Positions 33,465 to 45,192 of a DNA stretch of 64,000 nt are shown here, one piece after another. The translations under genes and the position numbers were made by a program. The notes beneath the pieces are model-generated. The model searched no databases, was not told the origin of the DNA, and saw nothing but the letters and a program-made list of their open reading frames with translations. The first letter of the stretch is position 1. Each line of letters begins with the position of its first letter. Source of the DNA: Elymus sibiricus. Taxonomy: Eukaryota > Streptophyta > Magnoliopsida > Poales > Poaceae. The stretch covers positions 400,539,886-400,603,885 of the forward strand of contig CM077666.1 of the NCBI GenBank assembly GCA_039707655.1, in the 5' to 3' direction.

Positions 33465-33775
33465 CGCCCACCGTCGCACCAACCCACGTTGTGGCGATGG
33501 CGGCGTCATGCCGTGGACAGCGGTTTGGAGTAGCGGGCACCATGCTCCGCGGGAGGAAATTTGGTCCCCGTCATCGCTACCGCGCCTACCGATCGAAGGG
33601 AGAGTCACAGGCCGTCGTTCACCGCCGGTCCACGTCGACCGTGGCGACGATGGCGTCCCTCATGCTGTGGACAGCGGCTTGTACTTCGGAGTGGCAACGC
33701 CCGTGCGCGGGGGCAGCGAATCCGGCCGTCCCGGTCGTTGTCTGCCGCAGGCCAAGTTTCAATTCATGGACCAAA
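33465..33775. repeat. Imperfect two-copy GC-rich repeat, with a third copy at 54597
   Basis: Related units around GTGGCGA...GGCGTC...CATGC...CGGGG...AATCCGG begin near 33465 and near 33625. A similar unit in the same orientation lies at 54597-54710, including a shared AAGTTTCAA block. Similarity is partial and was judged by eye. Confidence 0.4.
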
Positions 33776-34135
33776 TGGGGAATTTTAGAGTAAAATTCAG
33801 CGAATTCGTGCGACACGTGCAAAAAACTCACTGAACTCAGGAAATGCAAAATGCGGGTTGACCAACTTGTTCCGTGTGCGCATCTACGGTCATTGTAGAT
33901 GCATTCGTTCGTATTTTGTCGATGTGGCGTTGGTTGTCTGGCTGTAGGGAGCCACGTCAGCGTTGGAAGGTCCGCGAGAGTGAATTTATTCACGTGTAAG
34001 GTGTTTTATGTAAAAAAATTGGTTGGTGCACCTTCTTTAAGTTAGATGGATTGTTTGACGGGCCATATCGCAAAATGCTGCCACGTTCATACGTCAGTTT
34101 GCAAAAAAAAAAAAAAAACTCGTGCCCACCTCGGC

Positions 34136-34314
34136 TTGATCGGCGACGCTTCAAAACCACCTAATTCGAAGGAGGAGGCAAGGCGATCGCCTAGGGTTTC
34201 CAACTCTACGCTCACAGGCCTTGGCGGCGGCACGTACGCCAGAGAGTTCACCGTCGACCTGAAGCATGGCACCGCGGCTGTGACCAGAGGGCGAGCCACC
34301 TCCAGTGTACAGTG
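34136..34314 (+). other. Possible orphan first exon
   Basis: An open stretch encoding GGGTYAREFTVDLKHGTAAV and neighbours ends at ...GTACAG/GTGAGTT, a consensus donor. It is preceded by a run of 16 A residues and a TAGGGTTT motif common in plant leaders. No family recognised. It could be the 5' part of the Mutator-like gene that continues beyond the Athila insertion. Confidence 0.3.
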
Positions 34315-34332
34315 AGTTATCTTTTCCCGACG

Positions 34333-34420
34333 CCCCTGTTCTTGAGTTCATCGTTGTTCATCTTCCCGCCCTCCCCCCCCCCCCCCTGTTCTCGAGTTCA
34401 TCGTTGTTCATCTTCCCGCC
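34333..34420. repeat. Tandem duplication, 50-bp period
   Basis: The block CCCCTGTTCTTGAGTTCATC with its downstream bases occurs at 34333-34370 and, with one change, at 34383-34420. A C-run separates the copies. Confidence 0.85.
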
Positions 34421-34550
34421 GCCCCTCGTGTAGACGGCCATGCTCTATTCATGCAGTCCATGCTCTGTTAAAACACCTTGTAGATGTCGCGTGTCCATGC
34501 TCTGTTCGTGTGGTCGGCTAGGGCTGTGAAAGTACGGTTTATGGGGGGGG

Positions 34551-36068
34551 TGATACGTCCATTTTGCATCATGTTTTCCTACTGTTATTTATAGCGTTTT
34601 TAATCAATATAACACTTTGTGGAGTAATTTTAATGTCTTTTCTCTCATAATATGCAAGGTTTACATAAGGAGGGAGTTACCGGCAGCTGGAATTCTGTAC
34701 CTGAAAAAGATATATCAGAGATACCTATTCTGCACATCTCCAAATAAGCTAAAATTTCACGAAGATTTATTTTGAAATAAATGAAAAATATTGAAGAAAA
34801 GAAGTACCAGAGGGAGCCACCCAGGTGCCCACGAGGCACCAAGGCGCGCCACCCCCCCGGCGCGCCCTGGTGGCTTGTGGGGCCCCTGGCCAGCCTCCGG
34901 TGCCCATTTTCTGGTATATAAGCCCATTTGCCCTAGCAAAAATAAAGAGAAGACTTTCGGAACGGAGCGCCACCGTCTCGAGGCGGAACTTGGGCAGGAG
35001 CACTTTTGCTCTCCGGCGGAGCGATTCCACCGGGGACACTTCCCTCCGGGAGGGGGAAATCGAAGCCATCGACATCACCAACGATCCTCTCATCGTGGGA
35101 GGACCAATCTACATCAACATCTTCACCAGCACCATCTCATCTCAAACCCTAATTCATCTCTTGTATTCAATCTTTGTCTCAAAACCTCAGATTGGTACCT
35201 GTGGGTTGCTAGTAGTGTTGATTACATCTTATAGTTGATGCTAGTTGGTTTATTTGGTGAAAGATTATATGTTCAGATCTATTATGTTATTCAATACCCC
35301 TCTGATCATGGACATGAATATGATGTGTGAGTAGTTACTTTTGTTCTTGAGTACATGGGAGAAATCTTGTCATAAGTAATCTTGTGAATTTGGTATTCGT
35401 TCGATATTTTGATGATATGTATGTTGTTGATTCTCTTAGTGGTGTCATGTGAACGTCGACTACATGACACTTCAACATCTTTGGGCCTAAGGGAATGCAT
35501 TGTGGAGTAGTAATTAGATGATGAGTTGCTAGAGTGATAGAAGCTTAAACCCTAGTTTATGCGTTATTCCGTAAGGTGCTGATTTGGATCCATATGTTTA
35601 ATGCTATGATTAGATTTATCTTAATTTTTCTTTCGTAGTTACGGATGCTTGCGAGAGGGGTTAATCATAATAGGGAGGCTTGTTCAAGTAAGAACAGCAC
35701 CAAAGCACCGGTCCACCCACATATCAAATTATCAAAGTAGCGAACACGAATCAAACAAACATGATGAAACTGACTAGATGAAATTCTCATGTGTCCTCGA
35801 GAACGCTTTGCTTATTATACGAGTTCGTTCCGGCTTGTCCTTTGCTAGAAAAAGGATTTGGCCACCTTGCTAAACTCTTTGTTACTTTTACTACTTGTTA
35901 CTTATTACAAATTATCTTGTTATCAAACTACTCGTTACCGACAATTTCAGTGCTTACAGAAAATACCTTACTGAAAACCGCTTGTCATTTCCTTCTGCTC
36001 CTCGTTGGGTTCGACACCCTTACTTATCGAAAGGACTACGATTGATCCCCTATACTTGTGGGTCATCA
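34551..36068 (+). repeat. Left (5') LTR of the Athila-clade element
   Basis: It begins TGATACGTCC and ends ...GGGTCATCA. Roughly twenty differences from the right LTR can be seen in the first 370 bp, mostly transitions, so insertion is not very recent. Confidence 0.94.
34837..34922 (+). promoter_or_regulatory. U3 hairpin plus TATA box, Athila left LTR
   Basis: Arms CACCAAGGCGCGCC (34837-34850) and GGCGCGCCCTGGTG (34859-34872) pair with one mismatch around a C-rich loop. TATATAAG follows at 34915-34922, about 43 bp downstream. The same hairpin-then-TATA order occurs in other LTR families in this window. Confidence 0.7.
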
Positions 36069-36079
36069 AGACTCTTTTC

Positions 36080-36097
36080 TGGCGCCGTTGTCGGGGA
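36080..36097 (+). other. Primer binding site (tRNA-Asp type) of the Athila element
   Basis: TGGCGCCGTTGTCGGGGA lies 11 bases after the left LTR. It differs at one base from the TGGCGCCGTTGCCGGGGA found in T2 and T3. Confidence 0.88.
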
Positions 36098-36160
36098 GTG
36101 AAGCGCCTTTGGTAAGGAAACATTTATATTACGTGCTGAAATTTACTGTCACTTGTTACT

Positions 36161-39100
36161 ATGGAAAACAATCCTTTGAGGGGCTTGTTCGGGGTATCTT
36201 CACCTCGATCGGAAGCAATAAGAGTTGATTCTCAACCTACTGCACCTACTGAAAATATTTATTACGAGATTCCTTCGGGTATGATAGAGAAACTGCTAGC
36301 TAATCCTTATGCAGGAGATGGAACGGTACATCCCGATATGAATTTGATCTATGTGGATGAAATTTGTGGACTATTTAAGCTTGCAGGTTTATCCGGAGAT
36401 AGAGTTAAGAGGAAGGTATTCCCTTTATCTTTGAAGGAAAAGGCATTGACATGGTATAGGCTATGTGATGATATCGGAATGTGGGATTGGAATCGATTGA
36501 AATTGGAATTTCATCAAAAGTTTTATCATATGCATCTGGTTCATCGTGATCGGAATTATATATATAATTTTTGGCCTCGTGAAGGAGAAAGCATCGCTCA
36601 AGCTTGGGGGAGTCTTAAGTACATGCTGTACACACGCCCCAATCATGAGCTCTCAAGAGAAATTATCTTACAGAATTTTTATGCTTGGCTTTCTCATGAT
36701 GATCAAACCATGCTCGATTCTTCTTCGACTGACTACTTTATGAAGAAAACTATTGAATTCAGATGAGATCTTCTGAAAAGAATTAAACGCAACTCTGAAG
36801 ATTGGGAACTCGACAAAGGTAATGAGTCAGGTATAATACTTGAGTTCGATTATGTTAAATCTTTTATGGATACCGATGATTTTCATAAGTTTAGCACTAA
36901 ATATGGACTTGACTCTGAGATAGTAGCTTCCTTCTGTGAATTATTTGCTACTCATGTTGATCTCCCTAAGGAGAAGTGGTTTAAATATCATCCCCCTGTT
37001 AAAGAAAAGACTGAAAAATCTATTAGTGTTAAAGAAGAAACAATTGTTTACAATGTTGATCCAGTTGTGCCTACTGCTTATATTGAAAAACCACCTTTTC
37101 CTGTTAGGATTATGGAACATGCTAAAGTTTCAAATCTGGTTAACAAAAGTAATATTAGAACACCTAGACCCTCTGAACAAATTAAATTTGAACATAATGT
37201 TGCTATGGTTAAAGATCTCTTGGTCAATAGTATAGATGGGCATGTTATTTACTTCGGTGATGAAGCTACTAGAATTGCTAAGCCCGATCCTAAAGATAAG
37301 AATAAACCTGTCGTTGGCATGCCTGTTGTCTCTGTTAAAATAGGAGATTATTGTTATCATGGCTTATGTGATCTGGGTGCTAGTGTGAGTGCTATTACGT
37401 TTACCTTATATCAAGAAGTCATGAATGATATTGCACCTGTTGAGATTGAAGATATTGATGTTACTATTAAGCTTGCAAACGGAGATACTATTTCACCACT
37501 TGGGATTGTTAGAGATGTTGAAGTCTTGTGTGGTAAGATCAAATACCCTACTGATTTTCTTATTCTTGGATCACCACAAGTCTTGTGTGTTAACTTTGGT
37601 GATATATCTCATGAGTTTAATTTCTCTAAGTTTCGTAGACAACCTCATGATAAAGAATTACCCAATAAAGATGAAATTATTGGTCTTGCTTCTATTGTTG
37701 TGCCTCCTACTGATCCACTAGAACAATATTTGCCTGAACATGAGAATGACATGAATATGAATGAAACAAATGAAATAAATGAATTATTCTTTAAACAAGC
37801 ACCTATCCTGGAACATAATTTGCCTGTTGAAACTCTTGGAGGTCCTGCTCCACCTAAGGGTGACCCTGTATTTGAATTGAAACAGTTGCCTGATACATTG
37901 AAATATGTTTATTTAGATGAAAAGAAGATATATTCTGTTATTATTAGTGCTAACCTTTCAGAGTATGAAGAAAAGAGATTACTAAAAACTCCGAGGAAGC
38001 ACCGTGCTGCTATTGGATATACTCTTGATGATCTTAAGGGCATTAGTCCCACTCTATGTCAGCACAAAATTAATATGGAGCCCGATGCTAAACCTGTTGT
38101 CGATCATCAACGACGATTAAATCCTAAGATGAAGGAGGTGGTAAGAACTGAAATATTAAAACTTCTGGAAGCAGGTATAATTTATCCCATAGCTGATAGT
38201 AGATGGGTAAGTCCTGTTCATTGTGTTCCTAAGAAAGGAGGTATTACCGTTGTTCCCAATGATAAAAATGAACTTATCCCACAAAGAATTGTAACTGGTT
38301 ATAGGATGGTAATTGATTTTAAGAAATTAAATAAAGCCACTAGAAAAGATCATTACCCCTTGCCTTTTATTGATCAAATGTTAGAAAGATCATTACACAG
38401 TTTTGTTTTCTTGATGGATATTCTGCTTTCTCTCAAATACCTGTATCACAAGCCGATCAAGAGAAAACCACCTTTACTTGTCCTTTTGGAACTTATGCTT
38501 ATAGACGTATGCCTTTTAGTTTATGTAATGCACCTGCTACTTTTCAAAGATGTATGACTGCTATATTCTCTGACTTTTGTGAAAAGATTGTTGAGGTTTT
38601 CATGGATGATTTATCCGTTTATGGAACTTCTTTTGATGATTGCTTGAGCAACCTTGATCGAGTTTTGCAGAGATGTGAAGAAACTAATCTTGTTTTGAAT
38701 TGGAAGAAGTGTCACTTTATGGTGAATGAAGGTATTGTCTTGGGTCATAAGATTTCTGAACGAGGTATTGAAGTAGATAAGGCTAAAGTTGATGCAATTG
38801 AGAAAATGCCATGTCCTAAAGATATTAAAGGTATAAGAAGTTTACTTGGTCATGCTGGTTTCTATACAAGGTTTATAAAAGACTTCTCTAAAATTTCTAG
38901 ACCTCTTACCAATCTCTTACAAAAAGATGTTCCATTTGTTTTTGATGATGATTGTGTAGAAGCCTTTGAAATACTTAGGAAAGTCTTAATTTCTGCACCT
39001 ATTGTTCAACCACCTGATTGGAACCTACCCTTTGAAATTATGTGTGATGCTAGTGATTATGTTGTTGGTGCTGTTTTAGGACAAAGAGTTGATATGAAAT

Positions 39101-40806
39101 TGAATGTTATTCATTATGCTAGTAAAACTCTAGACAATGCTCAAAGAAATTATGCTACTACAGAGAAAGAATTTTTAGCAGTTGTGTTTGCATGTGATAA
39201 ATTCAGATCTTATATTGTTGATTCCAAAGTTACTTTTCACACTATTCATGCTGCTATTAAATATCTTATGAAAAAGAAAGATGTTAAACCTAGACTCATT
39301 AGGTGGGTTCTATTGCTATAAGAATTTGACTTGAATATTGTTGATAGAAAGGGAGCTGAGAATCCCGTAGCTGATAAATTGTCTAGAATGGAAAATGTTC
39401 TTGATGACCCACTCCCTATTAATGATAATTTCCCAGATGAACAATTAGCTGTGATAAATGCTTCTCGTAATACTCCTTGGTATGCAGACTATGCTAATTA
39501 TATTGTTGCCAAATTTATACCACCTAGTTTCACATACCAACAAAAGAAAAAGTTCTTATTTGATTTAAGACATTACTTCTGGGATGACCCACATCTTTGT
39601 AAAGAAGGAGTAGATGGTGTTATTAGATGTTGTATACCTGAGCATGAATAGGAACAAATCCTACGGAAATGTCACTCCGAAGCTTACGGAGGACACCATG
39701 CGGGAGACAGAACTGCACATAAGGTACTACAATCTGGTTTTTATTGGCCTACTCTTTTGAAGGATGCTCGTAAGTTTGTCTTATCTTGTGATGAATGCCA
39801 AAGAATTGGTAATATTAGTAGACGTCAGGATATGCCTATGAATTATTCACTTGTTATTGAACCATTTGATGTTTGGGGTTTTGATTATATGGGACCTTTT
39901 CGTAAGTTCAATGGGTATACTCATATTTTAGTTGCTGTTGATTATGTTACTAAGTGGGTAGAGGCTATTCCAACTAGTAGTGATGATCATAACACTTCTA
40001 TTAAAATGCTTAAAGAAATTATTTTCCCGAGGTTCGGAGTCCCTAGATATTTAATGACTGATGGTAGTTCACATTTTATTCATGGTGCATTCCGAAAAGT
40101 GCTTGCAAAATATGATGTCAACCATAAAATTGCATCTCCCTATCACCCTCAATCTAGTGGTCAAGTTGAATTGAGCAATAGAGAAATAAAGTTAATTTTG
40201 CAAAAGACCGTCAATAGATCTAGAAATAATTGGTCTAAGAAACTTGACGATGCATTATGGGCTTATAGAACTGCTTATAAAAATCCTATGGGTATGTCTC
40301 CTTATAAAATGGTTTATGGAAAAGCATGTCATTTACCTCTTGAGTTAGAACATAAAGTATATTGGGCAATTAAAAAACTTAATTATGATTTTAAACTTGC
40401 CGGTGAAAAGAGGTTATTCGATATTAGCTCGCTAGATGAATCGAGAACCCAAGCCTATGATAATGCTAAGTTGTTTAAAGAAAAAGTTAAAAGATGGTAT
40501 GATAAAAGAATTAAAAACTGGGAATTCAAAGTAGGTGATCATGTTCTATTATACAATTCTCGTTTAAGATTATTTACAGGAAAAATTCTCTCTAAATGGG
40601 AAGGGCCATATATCATCGAAGAAGTTTATCGCTCCGGAGCCATCAAAATAAATAACTCCGAAGGCAATAATCCGAGAGTGGTGAATGGGCAAAGAATTAA
40701 GTATTATATTTCAGGTACACCTATTAATGTTGAAACTAACATTATTCAAACTATGACACCGGAGGAACACATAAGAGAGACCTTACAGAACACTCCAGAA
40801 CCCTGA
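36161..40806 (+). pseudogene. Athila-type Gag-Pol, three stops and one frameshift
   Basis: ATG at 36161 opens Gag. TGA at 36764-36766 interrupts it, and the same frame runs on through the protease (CDLGAS, about 37367) into RT, up to a frame change near 38395. From there one frame continues to 40806: RT (FMDD, about 38600), RNase H, integrase (Asp in FDYMGPF, Asp in LMTDGSSHF, Glu in [10 protein letters not shown]) and a C-terminal tail. TAA at 39319-39321 and TAG at 39649-39651 interrupt it. The RNase H motif expected to read T-D-H reads HTIHAA (about 39240), so a catalytic Asp is lost. This copy cannot supply its own enzymes. Confidence 0.92.
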
Positions 40807-40929
40807 AAAGGAAGAGGTACGTGATACGGTAAGTAAACCGACTCCAAAAATTCCATAAAAATACTTTCTGTCAGTTTTGGAATATTAGAAAAAATACAAA
40901 AATAAGAAACAGCCGAGGGGACCCACGAG

Positions 40930-41062
40930 GTGCACACGAGGTACTAGGGCGCGCCACCCCCCCCCTGGCGCGCCCTGGTGGCTCGTGGGCCCCTCGTGAG
41001 CCTTCCCGACTCCGGTTTCTTCTGGATTACTTGTTTTGTAAGATAAAAATTCTTTATATATA
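40930..41062 (+). promoter_or_regulatory. LTR-like internal promoter candidate upstream of the accessory ORF
   Basis: Hairpin arms AGGGCGCGCCA (40946-40956) and TGGCGCGCCCT (40966-40976) are followed by CTGGTGGCTCGTGGGCCCCT, matching the U3 segment of the element's own LTR (CTGGTGGCTTGTGGGGCCCC). TATATATA lies at 41055-41062, about 85 bp before the ATG at 41145. It looks like a second copy of the U3 promoter module placed between pol and the accessory ORF. Confidence 0.5.
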
Positions 41063-41144
41063 CTCTCGGACATTTTGACCACCGTATCGCAGAAATCTCC
41101 TCTGTTTTTGTTTCGGGCTGTTTTTTAGGCAGATTTGGAGCAAT

Positions 41145-41600
41145 ATGTCGTCACAAGAATCTGATGGGGAAAGCCATGTTTCCCACACTACAGCAAATCC
41201 GAGAATATACGGTGATGTCGACACCTATGGGTGGTTGACCGATGAGGAGGTGGAGGCTGACTTGAAGAGGATGGATTCCACGAACTTGGAAGAAGAAGAA
41301 ACCTCACTACCCCAACCTGGAGATATGCATGTGGAGTTCAAGAAATCAAGCTTGCCGAATACGGTTAAACCTCCAAATACCCAATTTATTTCTTACCGTA
41401 ACTTGAAAAAGAGTGTTGCTTCGTCTCCTTCAGCCAGGATGCATCCTTGGGTGGATGGTGCATTAACAGTCACCGAAAAGCTCCGAAAAGAAATCATGGA
41501 TCTTAAGCGCCAAGTCAACAAGCTCGAAGAGAAGAATCGCATCCTCAGGGGCATTATTGCTAAGAATACCGCACCACCATCACCGAAGAAAGAGACTTGA
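41145..41600 (+). CDS. Athila-element accessory ORF, 151 aa, open
   Basis: ATG at 41145 to TGA at 41598-41600 with no interruption, in an element whose gag-pol is broken. The N-terminal part is acidic (DEEVEADLKRMDS and LEEEET), the middle is basic (ISYRNLKKSVASS), and the last third (about residues 103-137, TEKLRKEIMDLKRQVNKLEE) has heptad spacing and looks like a coiled coil. No signal peptide or membrane segment is visible, so an env-like role is not supported. I recall similar ORFs after pol in related wheat elements but know of no assigned function. A promoter-like module lies directly upstream. Confidence 0.7.
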   Translation: MSSQESDGESHVSHTTANPRIYGDVDTYGWLTDEEVEADLKRMDSTNLEEEETSLPQPGDMHVEFKKSSLPNTVKPPNTQFISYRNLKKSVASSPSARMHPWVDGALTVTEKLRKEIMDLKRQVNKLEEKNRILRGIIAKNTAPPSPKKET

Positions 41601-41617
41601 GTACACGGGTATGGGCA

Positions 41618-43276
41618 TGATGTCTACTACACAACTTATTCTTGTAGACTCGTGTTGGGCCTCCAAGCGCAGAGTTTTGTAGGATAGTAGCAATTTTCCC
41701 TCAAGTGGATGACCTAACGTTTATCAATCCGTGGGAGGTGTAGGATGAAGATGGTCTCTCTCAAACAACCCTGCAATCAAATACAAGAAATCTCTTGTGT
41801 CCCCAACACACCCAATACAATGGTAAATTGTATAGGTGCACTAGTTCGGTGAAGAGATGGTGATACAAGTGTAGTATGGATAGTAGATATAGGTTTTTGT
41901 AATCTAAAAATAAAAAAACAGCAAGGTAGCAAGTAACAAAAGTGAGCACAAACGGTATTGCAATGCTTGAAACAAGGCCTAGGATTCATACTTTCACTAG
42001 TGCAATCTCTCAACAATGCTAACATAATTGGATCATATAACCATCCCTCAACGTGCGATAAAGAATCACTCCCAAGTTCCTATTAGCGGAGAATATAAGA
42101 TAGAAATTGTTTGTAGGGTACGAAACCACCTCAAAGTTATCCTTTCCGATCGATCTATTGAGCTATTCCTATAAGTGTCACAAACAGCCCTAGAGTTCGT
42201 ACTAAAATAACACCATATGATACACATCAACCAACTCTAATATCACCTAGATACTCCAATGTCACCACAAGTAGCATCAAACAACTTCATAATCATAATA
42301 TTCAATCCACACAAAGAACTCCAAGGAGCACCCCAAAGTTTCTATCGGAGAAAAGATAATGAAAACGTGCATCAACCCCTATGCATAGATTACCCCAATG
42401 TCACCTCGAGAATCCACGATTTGAGTGCCAGAACATATATCAAGTGAATCAATATAATACCCCATTGTCACCACATGTATTCATATGCAAGACATACATC
42501 AAGTGTTCTCAAATCTGAAATATTCAATCCGACAATAACGAAACCTCAAAGGGAAAAGATTCGATTCATCACAACAAGGCTAGAGAGGGAAGAAACACCA
42601 TATGATCCAACTATATTAACAAAGCTTGCGATACATCAAGATCGTGCCAAATCAAGAACACGAGAGAGAGAGAGAGATCAAACACATAGCTACTAGTACA
42701 AACCCTCAGCCCCGAGGGTGAACTACTTCCTCCTCGTCATGGAGACCGCCGGGATGATGAAGATGGCCTCCGGTGATGATTCCCCCTTCCGACAGGGTGC
42801 CGGAAAAGGGCTCCAGATGGGATCTCCTTGGTACAGAGGCTTGCGGCGGCGTAAAAAACTCATCTAGGTTAACTTTTGGGGGTTTCTGAATATATAGGAT
42901 TTTTCAGCGTTGGAATCACGCAAAGAGGTGCCACAGGGGGCCCACGAGACACCAGAGCGCGCCTCAGGGGGTGGCGCGCCCTGGTGGCTTGTGGGGCCCC
43001 TGTGGGTCTTCTGCTGCTCTCCCGAAGCTTCTTGGGTCTGTTTCCTTCCAGAAAAAAATCGTCAAAAAGTTTCGCTGCATTTGGACTTCATTTGATATGG
43101 ATTTTCGGGAAAACCAAAAACAAGCAGAAAACAACAAATGGCACTGGGCACTAGGTCAATAGGTTAGTCCATAAAAATCATATAAAAGCCATATAAAAGT
43201 GCACCAAAATCATACAAAACTATAATAAACATGGCATGAATACTTCATAAATTATAGATACGTTGGAGACGTATCA
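41618..43276 (-). mobile_element. Solo LTR in the 3' internal domain of the Athila element
   Basis: The sequence begins TGATGTCTACTACACAAC and ends GAGACGTATCA. GGGCA is duplicated at 41613-41617 and 43277-43281. No internal domain is present. Length is 1659 bp. A hairpin lies at 42950-42986 (arms CACCAGAGCGCGCC and GGCGCGCCCTGGTG) and a minus-strand TATA-like CCTATATA at 42891-42898, so transcription would run on the minus strand. It arose by LTR-LTR recombination of an inserted element (general mechanism). The short open frames inside are not genes. Confidence 0.93.
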
Positions 43277-43281
43277 GGGCA

Positions 43282-44818
43282 CTCCCCTTGGCTTGTGCCA
43301 AGCTTGGGGGAGGTGCCCCGGTATCGTATCACCATCACTTTTATTATCTTTACCTATTTTTAGTTTGATCCTTACTTATTTCGTGATCTAGTTGAATAAA
43401 AGTTTAGTATGATCTATTTTCGAGTGCTAGTTTCGTGATCTATCTATCTATGTAATAGAGTTGAGAATTATATAATAAAGAGTAGTTTGAGTTTTTGCTT
43501 CTTTCCTTTTATGTTTCAATCCTAGCAATGAAAATAATGAAAAGGATCATATGTTAATCATATGGAAAGTAATGACATTACATAAAGAAAAGTATAAGTG
43601 GTGAAATTTATTGAAAGTTAACAAACATAGCATTGGTCAATGATGCACTTCATGAAAAAATTAATATGGGAAGAGAAGATTCACATGCAAGTACACTATC
43701 TTGGACATCTTTTGTGATTGTGAGCCCCCATTAAGTATTTTATATCAAATTGTTGACGTTAGACAAGGAAGACAATGTAATGAATTATGTTTGCTTATAT
43801 TCACATAGAAGTTATATTGTCATAGATCCTCCAACATGTGGTGCTTGCCCAATATCTTTGCTAGCCAAAAATCCGCACCAAGTAGAGATACTACTTGTGC
43901 ATCCAAAAACCTTAAACCCAGTTTCATTCCATGAGAGTCCACTATATCTACCTATGGATTGAATAAGATCCTTCAAGTAAGTTGTCATCGGTGCAAAAAG
44001 CAATAAAAATTGCCTCTAAATATGTATGAACTTTTATTGTAAGGGAAAATAAGCTTTGTACGAACTTGTGATGGTAAAGAAATAAAAGCGACGGACTGCA
44101 TAATAAAGGTTGCTATCACAAGGGGCAATATAAAGTGACGTTCCTTTGCATTAAGAGCTTGTGCATCCAAAAACAAAAAGCGCATGACAACCTCTGCTTC
44201 CCTCTGCGATGGGCCTATCTTTTGCTTTTATGTATTTACTTTTTATGCAAGAGTCAATAGTGTTACCCTCTATCCCTTTTTATTTTTTCTCTTTTGCAAG
44301 CATCATGTGGTGGAGAAAGATCTAGGCATATATATCCGGTTGGATATGAGTGATCATGACTTGTTATTGTTGACATCACCCTTGAGGTGAATAAGTTGGG
44401 AGGCGAAACTATAAGCCCCTATCTTTCTATGTGTCTGGCAGAAACTTTTTGCTCCATATATATGTTGTGAGTGTTAGCAATCATAGAAGACTAAATGATG
44501 GTTGATTATGTGGACTTGCTAAAAAGCTCCTACATGAGACCCTTCCTGAAAATATGATGAATTGCAATTGCATTGCTGACTAAGAACATAGTTTGTTAGT
44601 TTTCAAGAAAGTTTATGTCTTATACCTCGTTGTTGTGATGAATTGTTACTTGCTCATGAGAAGTTATATGATAATAAATATTGCTGTACAATAATGATCA
44701 TGATGCTTCTATGTCCGTATTTTGTTTTTATCGACACCTCTCTCTCTCTAAACATGTGGACATGATTATCGATATCGGCTTTCGCTTGAGGACAAGCGAG
44801 GTCTAAGCTTGGGGGAGT
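43282..44818 (+). other. 3' internal non-coding region and polypurine tract of the Athila element
   Basis: AT-rich DNA with no significant frame starts with a CTTGGGGGAGGTGCCCCGG hairpin-prone stretch and ends with AAGCTTGGGGGAGT (about 44805-44818) directly before the right LTR; this is the polypurine tract. Such long non-coding 3' regions are usual in Athila elements. Confidence 0.75.
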
Positions 44819-45192
44819 TGATACGTCCATTTTGCATCATGTTTTCCTATTGTTATTTATAGTGTTTTTAATCAATATAACACTTTGTGGAGTAATTCTA
44901 ATGCCTTTTCTCTCATAATATGCAAGGTTTACATAAGGAGGGAGATTACCGGTAACTGGAATTCTGGACCTGAAAAAGCTATGTCAGAGATACCTATTCT
45001 GCACATCTCCAAATAAGCTAAAATTTCACGAAGATTTATTTTGGAATAAATGAAAAATATTGGACAAAAGAAGTACCAGAGGGGGCCACCCAGGTGCCCA
45101 TGAGGCACCAGGGCGCGCCACCCCCCCTGGCGCGCCCTGGTGGCTTGTGGGGCCCCTGGCCAGCCTCTGGTGCCCATTTTCAGGTATATAAG

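Larger units (their letters stand above)
32113..34550. other. Unassigned stretch with small repeats and gene-like fragments
   Basis: About 32240-32395 has the look of a retroposed 3' tail (AATGAATAGATTAGAAG then an A run). About 32460-33300 has no clear content. A GC-rich block with overlapping frames on both strands lies at 33320-33830 and includes an internally duplicated unit. A gene-like open stretch at 34136-34314 ends at a good donor (CAG then GTGAGTT). No product is recognised. The Athila element is inserted at 34551. Confidence 0.4.

Noticed and set aside
33291..33993. Several overlapping frames on both strands (up to 141 codons)
   Set aside because: All frames are open because of GC-rich composition, and the block is an imperfect internal repeat. 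No product recognised.
34092..34108. Poly-A run as evidence of a processed pseudogene
   Set aside because: No coding sequence ends at the run, and the gene-like stretch lies after it, which is the wrong order.
41145..41600. Envelope-like protein in the Athila element
   Set aside because: No signal peptide, membrane segment or cysteine pattern is visible. It is better described as a coiled-coil accessory protein.
42259..42696. Short plus-strand frames as genes
   Set aside because: They lie wholly within the solo LTR and on its antisense strand.
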